64,000 nt of DNA from contig CAVPVB010000007.1 of assembly GCA_963709085.1 (NCBI GenBank), positions 2,294,001 through 2,358,000 on the forward strand, read 5' to 3'. Below, in pieces: positions 32,761-40,694 of the stretch. The first letter of the stretch is position 1; each line of letters starts with the position of its first letter. The translations under genes and the position numbers were made by a program. Below the pieces are notes generated by a model, which was given only the letters and a program-made list of their open reading frames with translations, did not search any database and was not told the origin of the DNA. The DNA is from Rhodovastum sp963709085 (GTDB taxonomy: Bacteria > Pseudomonadota > Alphaproteobacteria > Acetobacterales > Acetobacteraceae).

Positions 32761-34596
32761 TCAGCCTGCCTCCCCGCTGCGCGCCGCACGAAACCCGTGC
32801 GCTTTGCCGCCGTCGTAGAGGTGCGAGCGGTTGCGGCGCGCGCCGATCGCCGCACCGACCACGATCAGCGTCGTGCGGGTCAGCGCCTGCGTCCGCACGA
32901 TGCCGGCCAGCCCGTCGAGCGTGCCGGTGAACACCCGCTCCTCCGGCCAGGTCACCCGGTGCAGTACCGCGACCGGGGTTTCCGGCGGATAATGTTCGAG
33001 CAACTGGCGCTGCACCTCATCGGCCAGGGTCGCGCTGAGATAGATGCACAAGGTCGCCTGATGGCGGGCCAGCCCGGCCAGATGTTCGCGCTCCGGCACC
33101 GGCGTCTGGCCGTCGCCACGGGTGAGGATAATGGTCTGCACCAGCCCGGGCACGGTGAACTCCGAGCGCAGCCGCGCCGCCGCCGCCTGGAAGGCGGAGA
33201 TGCCCGGCACGATGACATATTCCCAGCCGCGCGCATCGAACTCGGCCATCTGCTCCTGCGTCGCGCCGTACAGGCAGGGATCGCCGGTGTGCAGGCGGAC
33301 GATCGCATGGCCGCGCATGTAGTGCGCTTCCATCAGGGCGATCTGCTGTTCGAGGTCCAGCCCCGCCGAACTGCGCACCTCCGCGCCGGGCCTGGCGCAG
33401 GCGGTCAGTTCCGCCGGCACCAGGCTGCCGGCGTACAGGATCAGATCGGCTTCCTGCAGCAGGTGCCGGCCGCGCACGCTGATCAGGTCCGGATCGCCCG
33501 GCCCCGCGCCGACGATGGCGATGCCGGCGCGCCGTTGCAGCGTCCGCTTCACCGCGACGGCGAATGTATGGTGGTGCCCGTCCGGCAGCGCCACTTTTCG
33601 CTTTGGCACCAGCAAATCCTTGCGGTCGGCCGAAGCCAGCGCCGCCGCCTCGGCAACGCTCGGCGTGCCGATATGCGCCGCGACGATCGCCGAGGGATTC
33701 GGCACCTGCCAGTCGGACAGCGCGGTTTCGTCGAAAGTCACGAAATCCGCCCCGAGCGCGGCCGCCCATTGTTGCAGCGCCGCCTCGTCCTGCTTCAGCC
33801 GCGCCGAGGCCACTGTGTGCACCGCCGCCGGCGCCAGCCCCTCGGCGCGCAGCAGCGCCTCTGCGGAGGCCGCCAGCGCCTGCGGATCGATGCCGCGCGT
33901 GCAGCCCACGCCGACGCAGAGCGCGCGCGCCCACAAATGCAGAACCGGCACCGGCACCGCGTATTGCCGCCAGGTAACCGCAATCAGCAGCTCGAAGCGG
34001 GAAAAATCGATGTCCTCAATGCGTCGGAACAGGGTGACGTGTCCGGCCAGATTCCGTTCGAGCCGGCGGGTGCCGCTGTTGCGCACATCGAGCAGCAAGG
34101 CGGTCGGGCGGCCGTTGACGTAGCGGGCGATGACGGTGGTGAAATCGGGTGTCGCCGCCGGTGTCCATCCGTTCGCGGGACCCAGCAGGTCGAGCGCCCA
34201 GAGATCCTGCACGTCGCTCGCCGTGGTGATCACCGGCTCGGCCCCGAGCATGCGCGCGAGGCGGCGGGTCAGGTCGTTGGCGCCGCCAAGATGGCCGGAC
34301 AGCACGGCCTGCACGAAGCGTCCGGCTTCATCGAGATTGACCACCGCCGGATCGCGGCTCTTATCCGCGATGAACGGGGCGATGCTGCGCACGCAGATGC
34401 CGAGCGCCCCGATGAACACGAAGGCGCCGTATTGTGCGAACCCATCGGCGAGAAACGCGCCGATCGACGCGATCGGCTGTACCGCCGCATCCGGCGCCGG
34501 CCGGGTGGAGACAATGACGGCATCCGCCAGCGCCTCGCGCAGCCGCAGCGCCAGTTGCACGCCGCGATCGGTGCTGGCGATGATGGCGGTTTTCAT
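32761..34596 (-). CDS. cobM: CbiG-CobM fusion: cobalt-precorrin-5A hydrolase / precorrin-4 C11-methyltransferase
   Basis: This is one uninterrupted protein of 611 residues. Residues 1 to about 340 are CbiG, which opens the delta-lactone and releases acetaldehyde. Its marks are ALGICVRSIAPFIADKSRDPAVV, SGHLGGANDLTRRLA and a C-terminal GVGCTRGID segment. From about residue 355 comes CobM/CbiF, the C11-methyltransferase, with IVGAGPGDPDLISVRG, LILYAGSLVP, RLHTGDPCLYGA and VPGISAFQAAAA. C11 methylation and ring opening are consecutive steps, so the fusion could channel the intermediate. The start 34596 overlaps the cobL stop by four bases. Confidence 0.93.
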   Translation of the reverse strand: MKTAIIASTDRGVQLALRLREALADAVIVSTRPAPDAAVQPIASIGAFLADGFAQYGAFVFIGALGICVRSIAPFIADKSRDPAVVNLDEAGRFVQAVLSGHLGGANDLTRRLARMLGAEPVITTASDVQDLWALDLLGPANGWTPAATPDFTTVIARYVNGRPTALLLDVRNSGTRRLERNLAGHVTLFRRIEDIDFSRFELLIAVTWRQYAVPVPVLHLWARALCVGVGCTRGIDPQALAASAEALLRAEGLAPAAVHTVASARLKQDEAALQQWAAALGADFVTFDETALSDWQVPNPSAIVAAHIGTPSVAEAAALASADRKDLLVPKRKVALPDGHHHTFAVAVKRTLQRRAGIAIVGAGPGDPDLISVRGRHLLQEADLILYAGSLVPAELTACARPGAEVRSSAGLDLEQQIALMEAHYMRGHAIVRLHTGDPCLYGATQEQMAEFDARGWEYVIVPGISAFQAAAARLRSEFTVPGLVQTIILTRGDGQTPVPEREHLAGLARHQATLCIYLSATLADEVQRQLLEHYPPETPVAVLHRVTWPEERVFTGTLDGLAGIVRTQALTRTTLIVVGAAIGARRNRSHLYDGGKAHGFRAARSGEAG

Positions 34597-35801
34597 GCCG
34601 CCACCGCCCGCTTCGTCGCCGCGAGTACCGTAATGGGGTTGTGGCCATCCACCTGCAGCCGCATCGGCGGCAAGGGCGCATAGCCGAGCCCGGCGGTGAC
34701 CGCCTCGAAGGCCGTCCGGCTGCTGTCCTGCACGGCGTTGATGACGACGCGGCCATCGGGTGCGAACACCGCATCCAGCCGCGCCAGCATCGCCGCCAGC
34801 CGCCCGCCATGGCCGCCGATGAACACCGCATCGGGCGGTGGCAGCGCCGCCAGATCCTGGGCGAAGAAATCGCCGTCCATGGCGGTGATGCCGGGGGCGC
34901 CGAAGCGGCGGGCGTTCTCGGCCAGCAGCGTCGTCCCCTCGGCCCGACGTTCGAAGGCAACGACGGCAAGATGTGGAAAGGCCAGCCGGGCCTCGACGGC
35001 GAGCGAGCCGGTGCAGGTGCCGATATCCCACAGGCAGCGCCGCCCGGGCAGGTCGAGTTGCGCCAGTCCGGTCAGGCGCACCGGCATTTTCGTCAGCATG
35101 TCGGGCCGGCCGTCGAGGCACGCCAGCGCCGCATCCGGAATACCGAACCGGCGTGGCCGGCCCGCTATCCGTTCGAGGAGAACGCAGTTCAGCGGATCGG
35201 CGTCGAGGCCCGCGGCTTCCTCCAGCGTCAGCCGGCGCACCCGCTCGCACGGCGATTCCAGCGCTTCGCCGACATGCAGCCCATAGCCGGCGAAACCGTA
35301 TTCCAGCAGCCGGGCGGCGATGGCGGCCGGCGTATGCACGGCATCGGTCAGCACGCCGATCAGCGCCGCATCGCCGATCAGCGCCGCATCCAGATCGTGC
35401 CAGCCGCGCCCGTGCACGGAGACGGTGACCATCCGGTCATAGGCCAGCCCGATCCGATGGCAGAGCAACTGCAGGGAATTGAACCAGGGCAGCACCTCGA
35501 CCCGCAGATCCGGCGCGGCCGTCCGCAGCGCGCCGGCGATGCCGAAGAACAACGGATCGCCCGAGGCCAGCACCGCCACCGGCGCGCCCGCCGTATGCGC
35601 CAGCGCCACCAGCCCGGCGGTGTGGCGCAGTGGCTCCCAGTGATGCCCCGGCGGCAGCCAGGGTTCGATCAGTTGGCGATGGCGCTCGCCGCCGCAGAAC
35701 ACGCGGTGGCGGGCGAGCGCCTGCAGCACCTCGGCGCGCGGCGTTTCACCGGGGCGGTTGGACAGACCGATCACGCAGACTGCGGCACCCGGCACGGGCA
35801 T
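34593..35801 (-). CDS. cobL: Precorrin-6B methyltransferase / decarboxylase (CbiE-CbiT)
   Basis: CobL of 402 residues fuses CbiE (C5 methylation) and CbiT (C15 methylation with C12 acetate decarboxylation). The N-terminal domain (about 1-200) has VIGLSNRPG, LASGDPLFFGIAG and VSVHGRGWHDLD. The C-terminal domain (about 215-402) has the SAM-binding WDIGTCTGSLAVEA and AVFIGGHGGRL. The true ATG 35801 overlaps the stop of the CobJ-CobH gene (TAATG). A longer open frame upstream is antisense-like sequence within cobH. Confidence 0.94.
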   Translation of the reverse strand: MPVPGAAVCVIGLSNRPGETPRAEVLQALARHRVFCGGERHRQLIEPWLPPGHHWEPLRHTAGLVALAHTAGAPVAVLASGDPLFFGIAGALRTAAPDLRVEVLPWFNSLQLLCHRIGLAYDRMVTVSVHGRGWHDLDAALIGDAALIGVLTDAVHTPAAIAARLLEYGFAGYGLHVGEALESPCERVRRLTLEEAAGLDADPLNCVLLERIAGRPRRFGIPDAALACLDGRPDMLTKMPVRLTGLAQLDLPGRRCLWDIGTCTGSLAVEARLAFPHLAVVAFERRAEGTTLLAENARRFGAPGITAMDGDFFAQDLAALPPPDAVFIGGHGGRLAAMLARLDAVFAPDGRVVINAVQDSSRTAFEAVTAGLGYAPLPPMRLQVDGHNPITVLAATKRAVAA

Positions 35802-37160
35802 TACCCCGCCCAGGCGCAGGTGGCGTTGACGATGGCGGCGGCGACGCCGCTGCCGCCCTTGTTGCCGCGAATGACCACGATCGGCACCGTCGCGACATGC
35901 TGCAGGCGCAGCTTCAATTCGACGACATTGACGAAGCCGACCGGCGCCGCGATCACCCCGGCCGGCCGGAAACTGCCGCCCTGCAGCCCGTCGCATAATT
36001 CGCCCAGCGCGGTCGGCGCGTTGCCGACGACAAACAGCGCCTCGGGATGGCGCGCCATCGCCAGCCGCATGCCGGCCTGCGCGCGGGTGAGGCCCTCGGC
36101 CTCGGCCAGCGCCACCGCGTCCGGCTCGTTGAGGCAGCAGCGCAATTCAATGCCATAGCGCCGCACGAATTCCTGCGACACGCCGGATTGCACCATCGTC
36201 ACGTCGGTGACCACGGTGCCGCCGCCGGCAAGATAGGCGTGCCACTGCGGCACCGGGCTGCCCTGCGAAAGGTACAACTGCTCGTAGTCGAAATCCGCCG
36301 TGGTGTGGATGACCCGCGTCACCACCTCGACATCCGCCGGATCGAGATCGCTGCGTTCCAGGCGGGCGCCGATCAGCCGGAAACTTTCCTGCTGGATGGC
36401 CGGGCCGGTGGTTGGCTTGCGGGTGCGAAAGCCGCGCGGCGTCACCAGGAAATCGCGATAGCGGAAGGTCTCGCTGTTGCCGATGAGCACCAGGCAGAAC
36501 ATGTCCACCAGCCCGGTATCCAGCGTCGCCAGCGTGGTCAGGGTGACGCTCTCTTCCGGCCGCGTCACCTGGCGCACGATCGCAACCTGCGTGTCCGGCG
36601 CGCGATGCGCCAGGAAGATTTCGCGGCAGCGCTCGATCTGCCAGCCACGCCGCTGGCTGCGCGGGTTGTAGAGCGCGGTCACGAAGTCGCCCGCCGCCGC
36701 CGCTTCGATGCGCCGTTCGATCATTCGCCAGGGCGTCATCAGGTCGGACAGCGAAATGCAGCAGAAATCATGGCCAAGCACCGCGCCGAGCCGGGCACCG
36801 GCGGCGAGGAAGGCGCTGATGCCGGGGATCGTCTGCCAGCTCGATCGCCTCGCCCTCGGCGCCGAGCGTGCTGACATGCTCGTAGACCAGCGCGGCCATC
36901 GCATAGATGCCGGCATCGCCGGAACTGACCACCACCACGTGCCGGCCGGGCGCGCAGGCGGAGACGGCCATGCGCGCGCGCTCCTCCTCCTCCATCATGC
37001 CGTTGCCGAGCACGGTGCAGCCCGGTTGCAGCAGGTGCTCGACGAATTGCAGGTAATAGCGGTAGCCGATCACGGTGTCGGCCTCGCCGATCACCCGGGC
37101 GGCGAGCGGCAGGATATGATCGGGGCCACCCGGGCCGATGCCCACGACGCTCAGCTTCAT
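35801..37160 (-). pseudogene. cobJ: CobJ-CobH fusion, frameshifted: precorrin-3B C17-methyltransferase / precorrin-8X methylmutase
   Basis: The first frame gives CobJ residues 1 to about 107 (VVGIGPGGPDHILPLA, VVSSGDAGIYAMA). The second frame continues with TIPGISAFLAAGARLGAVLGHDFCCISLSDLMTPW and ALYNPRS. It then runs without a stop into CobH/CbiC (TVVTDVTMVQSG, VGNAPTALGEL, PAGVIAAPVGFVNVVE, RGNKGGSGVAAAIVNA). The frame switch lies near 36833-36842. Removing one G there restores a 452-residue CobJ-CobH protein. Both activities are needed by the pathway, and the rest of the run is intact. A sequencing error is therefore more likely than true loss, but this cannot be settled here. Confidence 0.85.
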
Positions 37161-37864
37161 GGCTGTATCCTCCGCACAATCAGCAAGGACAGATAAGGCA
37201 GCGCCCGTTCACGCAGGTCGGCGGGGCGGGTGGAGACGAACTGGGCCGGCATGCCGAGCGATTCGCACAGCAACACCGACCAGCCATGCCGCTCGGCGAG
37301 ATCGGCGATTTCGGCCGCGACGCCGCGGATCTTGATCAGCACCACCACATCGAACTGCTCGAGGCAGCGCACGAGTTCGGCCGCATCGCGCAGGCGCGGC
37401 AGGATGGCGACGCGCTCGCGCCCGCTGGCCAGCACCCGCCCCTGCACCGCCGCCCCGAGCAGGAAGGCCGGCACGCCCGCCACCATCTCGACGGGAAGCC
37501 CGGCCTCGCCGGCCAGCGCGAGCAGCCGCGTGAAGGTGCTGAAGAAGGAGATGTCACCTTCGCAGGCGAAGGCCACGCGCAACCGCCGGGCGCAATCGGC
37601 TGCCATGGCGGCGAAGGCCGCGCGATAGGTGGCGTCGGCGACGGCCGGGTCTTCCGACATCGGCAGGTAGACGCCGGACAGCCGCGCCTCGTCGAGCCCG
37701 TGGTGGCGCAGGATGCGCAGCGCGTGGCTGACCCGGCCTTCGCTGCCGGCCGATCCGGCATAGTAGACGCGATCGGCCTGGCGCAGCAGGTCGAGCCCCT
37801 TGACTGTGACAAGCCCCGGATCGCCCGGCCCGAGCGAGATGCCGTAGAGCGTGCCGGCGATCAT
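37157..37864 (-). CDS. cobI: Precorrin-2 / cobalt-factor II C20-methyltransferase
   Basis: CobI/CbiL of 235 residues adds the C20 methyl group. It has ISLGPGDPGLVTVKGLDLLRQAD, the SDEGR-like SEGRVSHA stretch, CEGDISFFSTFTRLL, and VAGVPAFLLGAA. Its ATG overlaps the cbiX stop by four bases, and its stop overlaps the cobJ start by four bases. In the early-cobalt context the substrate should be cobalt-factor II. Confidence 0.94.
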   Translation of the reverse strand: MIAGTLYGISLGPGDPGLVTVKGLDLLRQADRVYYAGSAGSEGRVSHALRILRHHGLDEARLSGVYLPMSEDPAVADATYRAAFAAMAADCARRLRVAFACEGDISFFSTFTRLLALAGEAGLPVEMVAGVPAFLLGAAVQGRVLASGRERVAILPRLRDAAELVRCLEQFDVVVLIKIRGVAAEIADLAERHGWSVLLCESLGMPAQFVSTRPADLRERALPYLSLLIVRRIQP

Positions 37865-38769
37865 GCCGGGTCCTGCAGATCGTGCGGATGATGGTGATGG
37901 TGATCGCCGTGGCCATGGCCGTCTGCTTCGGTGGCGAGCGCCGGCACACGGTAATGGCAGAGCCCGCACGGCATCGCCGTTGCGTCGCCGTCGATATGCG
38001 CGTCCAGCGCGCCGAGCCAGGCATCATCGGTGCAGAACGGATCGGCGAGCCGCCATTGCCGGGACGACTGCGCCTGCCGCAGCGCCATATCGCGGGCGAT
38101 GCCCTGGTGCAGCCTGCCGTCGAACAGCACCAGCGGCACCACCACCACCCGGCCGAACGGCAGCAGATCGACCAGACCCATGGCCTCGGTGACGGTAGGC
38201 CGGGTGACCGCGACATAGCCGGTGGTGGCGAACCCCCAGCCGAGCCGCTCCGCCGTCATGCGCGCAAGCCGGGCGGCCTCGGCATTCGCCTCCGGGTCGG
38301 AGGTGCCGCGGCCGATGACGAGCAGGCAGGTATCGGTGGCCGGCGCCGGCGTGCCGCCGGAGGCCGCCCGTTCGGCGAGGCGATGGACGGTTTCCAGCAC
38401 GTCGGCGGTCAGGCCGATCGGACCCTCCAGCCGGATCTGCAGCCCGGCATGGCGTTGCGCGATGGCCGCCAACATATCGGGCAGATCGCGCTTGATATGG
38501 CCGGCCGCGAACAGAAATACCGGCACCACCCGGATATCTCGCACCCCCTCCGCGTACAGGCCGGCGGCCGCGGCATCGAGGCCGGGGGCGGCGAGTTCGA
38601 GGAAGCCGTGGGCGATACGGTGTTCCGGATGGCGCGCCCGCAGGGCGGCGACCATGGCCTCGAACTGCGCGACCCCGGTTGGCTCGCGGGTGCCGTGGCC
38701 GCACAGGAGAATGGCGGAAACACGAGGGTCCGTTCCCGTCAAAGCATTGTCGAGCGGCATGCCGGGCAT
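37861..38769 (-). CDS. cbiX: Sirohydrochlorin cobaltochelatase CbiX with Fe-S and His-rich tail
   Basis: CbiX of 302 residues inserts Co2+ into sirohydrochlorin, committing the pathway to the early-cobalt route. Two chelatase-like halves are visible: LLCGHGTREP with the catalytic His at the start, VVPVFLFAAGHIKRDLP, then LLVIGRGTSDPEAN and VVVVPLVLFDGRLHQGI. The C-terminus carries M-P-C-G-L-C, the M-x-C-x-x-C motif reported for the iron-sulfur site of long CbiX, and then a histidine-rich end (HGHGDHHHHHPHD) suited to metal storage. It is the first gene of the B12 run, 130 bases after the riboswitch, with an AAGGAG site. Confidence 0.94.
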   Translation of the reverse strand: MPGMPLDNALTGTDPRVSAILLCGHGTREPTGVAQFEAMVAALRARHPEHRIAHGFLELAAPGLDAAAAGLYAEGVRDIRVVPVFLFAAGHIKRDLPDMLAAIAQRHAGLQIRLEGPIGLTADVLETVHRLAERAASGGTPAPATDTCLLVIGRGTSDPEANAEAARLARMTAERLGWGFATTGYVAVTRPTVTEAMGLVDLLPFGRVVVVPLVLFDGRLHQGIARDMALRQAQSSRQWRLADPFCTDDAWLGALDAHIDGDATAMPCGLCHYRVPALATEADGHGHGDHHHHHPHDLQDPA

Positions 38770-38899
38770 GCGCAGGCTCCTTGCACGCGGGGCGCGACGG
38801 CCGTGGCCATCGACGCCGATCCGATACGGCGATTGCCGCCTGCGGGCCTCTCACCCGCTGCGTCCGGAACATCCCGTCCGGGCGCACGCGCGCACTCTC

Positions 38900-39076
38900 G
38901 ATGCCGGCCGGTTTCCTGGCTCGCGGGTCGGCGCCGAACTCCGCCTTCTCACCTCATGCGAGGCAATGGCCCGATGGAGTCGGCTCGCCGCTTACAGTTG
39001 CGGGAGCAGCCGCGGCAAGGACCGCCTCAGCGGCCCCTCACGCGTTCCCGTTTCAGCCCTTGCGGGCACCGGCATC
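38900..39076 (-). promoter_or_regulatory. Cobalamin riboswitch
   Basis: On the minus strand the leader shows the B12-box core at 38988-39010 (GCTGCTCCCGCAACTGTAAGCGG, with GCAACTGTAA as its key part). Upstream is a GGGAA-type element, downstream the AGCCAGGAAACCGGCC element. The closing stem pairs GATGCCGG (39076-39069) with CCGGCATC (38907-38900). It should lower expression of the whole downstream run when adenosylcobalamin is plentiful, by masking the cbiX ribosome site or by termination in the 130-base spacer. Confidence 0.95.
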
Positions 39077-39194
39077 TGGGGTGCTTCTAGGTCGGGGCCG
39101 AGCGGGGCGCAACTGTTTCGCGTGGGCGCGTCCGCACCGGTGCAATGGGCCGCAGGCGGAGAACATTTCCACATGGTGATGTCGCATAACGAAT

Positions 39195-39219
39195 AACGCA
39201 CATTTGAAGTGCGTTTTTT
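39195..39219 (+). terminator. Palindrome followed by a T-run
   Basis: AACGCAC, seven bases, GTGCGTT, then further T residues. It has the form of an intrinsic terminator for rightward transcription, yet no rightward gene precedes it. It may instead be an operator near the promoter of the B12 run, or end an antisense transcript across the riboswitch. Confidence 0.5.
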
Positions 39220-39221
39220 CA

Positions 39222-39250
39222 TTGACGCGTGAGCGCCGCGTGGTTTATGC
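39222..39250 (+). promoter_or_regulatory. Possible sigma-70 type promoter
   Basis: TTGACG, a 17-base spacer, then TTATGC. The -35 box is near consensus and the -10 box is poor. It could serve the small ORF at 39436. Tentative. Confidence 0.3.
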
Positions 39251-39435
39251 AACCTCCCGTCCTGCCAGGACCCGGGAGAAACATCGTGCGATCAGTCTTC
39301 GCCACAAACAGCCACCTGCGTGCCCTTATGCGGCCCGGTTGCTGTTGTCGTATCGGCGTCTGATCACTTCGCACCTCCCCTTCCCCGCCGAGACAGAAGG
39401 CACCGCCGGTGACCAAGCCGCGGTGAGAAACAATC

Positions 39436-39642
39436 ATGCTCCAATCCCATGTGATCGACATTGATGGTGTGTTCGTGGGCGCCGCCGTGCGCCTGCATGA
39501 CGGATACCGCTTCGTTGCGACCGATCTGCGGCTTGACGAAATCGACGGCAGCCACTGGCCGTCGCTGAACGACGTGCGCCGCATCGCCCGTTCCCGCCTC
39601 GCCGCCCGGCACTATCCGGCGCGGGTGCTGCAGGAAACCTGA
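39436..39642 (+). CDS. Small hypothetical protein
   Basis: This small protein of 68 residues was not assigned to a family. The composition looks coding: alternating hydrophobic and charged strands (HVIDIDGVFVGAAVRL, YRFVATDLRLDEID) followed by a basic amphipathic helix (LNDVRRIARSRLAARH). No signal peptide or membrane helix is seen. The ribosome site is weak. It lies alone between the riboswitch region and two strong hairpins that face the convergent membrane-protein gene. Confidence 0.55.
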   Translation: MLQSHVIDIDGVFVGAAVRLHDGYRFVATDLRLDEIDGSHWPSLNDVRRIARSRLAARHYPARVLQET

Positions 39643-39713
39643 GCGGCGCCATTGCTGCCAAACGAGGGCTGCCAAACAAGGGCGGCGGTTGGCAATGAAT
39701 TAGCCAAATAGCG

Positions 39714-39743
39714 CCGGGACCCGGTTACGCTATCGGGTCCCGG
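39714..39743. terminator. Intergenic hairpin, first of a pair
   Basis: Perfect 10-bp stem CCGGGACCCG/CGGGTCCCGG with a 10-base loop, followed by AAGAATTT. It lies between convergent genes, so it may terminate transcription from either side. Confidence 0.6.
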
Positions 39744-39754
39744 AAGAATTTACC

Positions 39755-39797
39755 CCCGCAGTCGCGTGACCAAAGTCGCGCGACTGCGGGAGAAAGT
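39755..39797. terminator. Intergenic hairpin, second of a pair
   Basis: 12-bp stem CCCGCAGTCGCG/CGCGACTGCGGG with a 12-base loop, followed by AGAAAGTTTT on the plus strand. Together with the preceding hairpin it insulates the small ORF from the convergent gene at 39831-40409. Confidence 0.6.
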
Positions 39798-39830
39798 TTT
39801 ACGGAATGCCCTTAAGGGGGCAGCCGGTTG

Positions 39831-40409
39831 TCAGCCCAGCAACCGAAACGCCACCATGCAATACAGCATCGGCACCGACAGCACGAAATTGGTGCGGCTG
39901 GTGAGCATCGCGACGCGGGCGGCGCGGGCCTTGGCGGCGTCATCGGCCGGAACGATGCCGAGCGCCTTCTTCTGGTTCGGCCAGATGATGAACCACACGT
40001 TGAACGCCATGATGATGCCGAGCCACATGCCGGTGCCGATGGTGCGGAACGGTTCGGCCAGCGTCAGCGCACCGACCGCATAGCCGTTCAGCGTCATGAC
40101 GATCAGACCCGTAACGACGGTCGCGAGCGCCGACCAGCGGAACCAGAACAGCGCCTCCGGTGCGATGAATTTGCCGACCGCCGGCTTCAGCTCCGCCGGA
40201 ATCTTCGGCATCGTCGGGATTTGAACGAGGTTGAAATAATAAAGCAGCCCGATCCAGGTGATTCCGGACAGCACATGCAGCCAGGTGAAAAACGGCCCCC
40301 AGTAAGCCGCATCCAACACGTGAGATGCGTGAAACGCGATGATCAGGATCAGCGAGAGCGCCCCACCGAGCGCGAGCGCCTCGTAAGGTTTTTCGAGAAC
40401 ACGAAACAT
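39831..40409 (-). CDS. Urate-oxidase-N-domain membrane protein (PuuD-like)
   Basis: This integral membrane protein of 192 residues resembles the N-terminal membrane domain of PuuD-type urate hydroxylases. It has about five hydrophobic helices and a histidine in FFTWLHVLSGITWIGLLYYFN. FRWSALATVVTGLIVM and NVWFIIWPNQKKALG are also suggestive. PuuD enzymes carry an additional C-terminal cytochrome c domain, which is absent here, and no purine-degradation gene is nearby. Urate oxidation is therefore not claimed. ATG 40409 has an AAGGAG site 8 bases upstream. Confidence 0.75.
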   Translation of the reverse strand: MFRVLEKPYEALALGGALSLILIIAFHASHVLDAAYWGPFFTWLHVLSGITWIGLLYYFNLVQIPTMPKIPAELKPAVGKFIAPEALFWFRWSALATVVTGLIVMTLNGYAVGALTLAEPFRTIGTGMWLGIIMAFNVWFIIWPNQKKALGIVPADDAAKARAARVAMLTSRTNFVLSVPMLYCMVAFRLLG

Positions 40410-40694
40410 GACAGGCTCCTTGGAGAGGATGGAGGCGGGCAAACCCTTGATCCGCCAAAGGCGAATATGATGGCACGCGGTGCGGCAATCCAGGGACTCC
40501 GTGCCTGTTCAACGCTGCTCGATCGGATGAAGGGCGCCGGAATCGCCGCCCCGAATCGGCGGTGACACGTGTCCAACTTTCTGATTTTGCGGGGTTTTAT
40601 CGATTCGAAACACGTCAGTTTCGCCGCCCAACCCCTTGATAATCTTCATCCTGCTTTCATTGCGAAAACATCCCGGGACAGCGGCTGAGCAGCG

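Larger units (their letters stand above)
39077..39435. other. Intergenic region upstream of the riboswitch
   Basis: This gap holds the presumed promoter of the B12 run on the minus strand and a possible rightward promoter. A short palindrome with a T-run (39195-39219) is listed separately. No coding region could be supported; the open frame 39204-39464 has no ribosome site or family resemblance. Confidence 0.5.

Noticed and set aside
39204..39464. 86-residue open frame downstream of the riboswitch region
   Set aside because: It starts inside a terminator-like palindrome and has no coding character.
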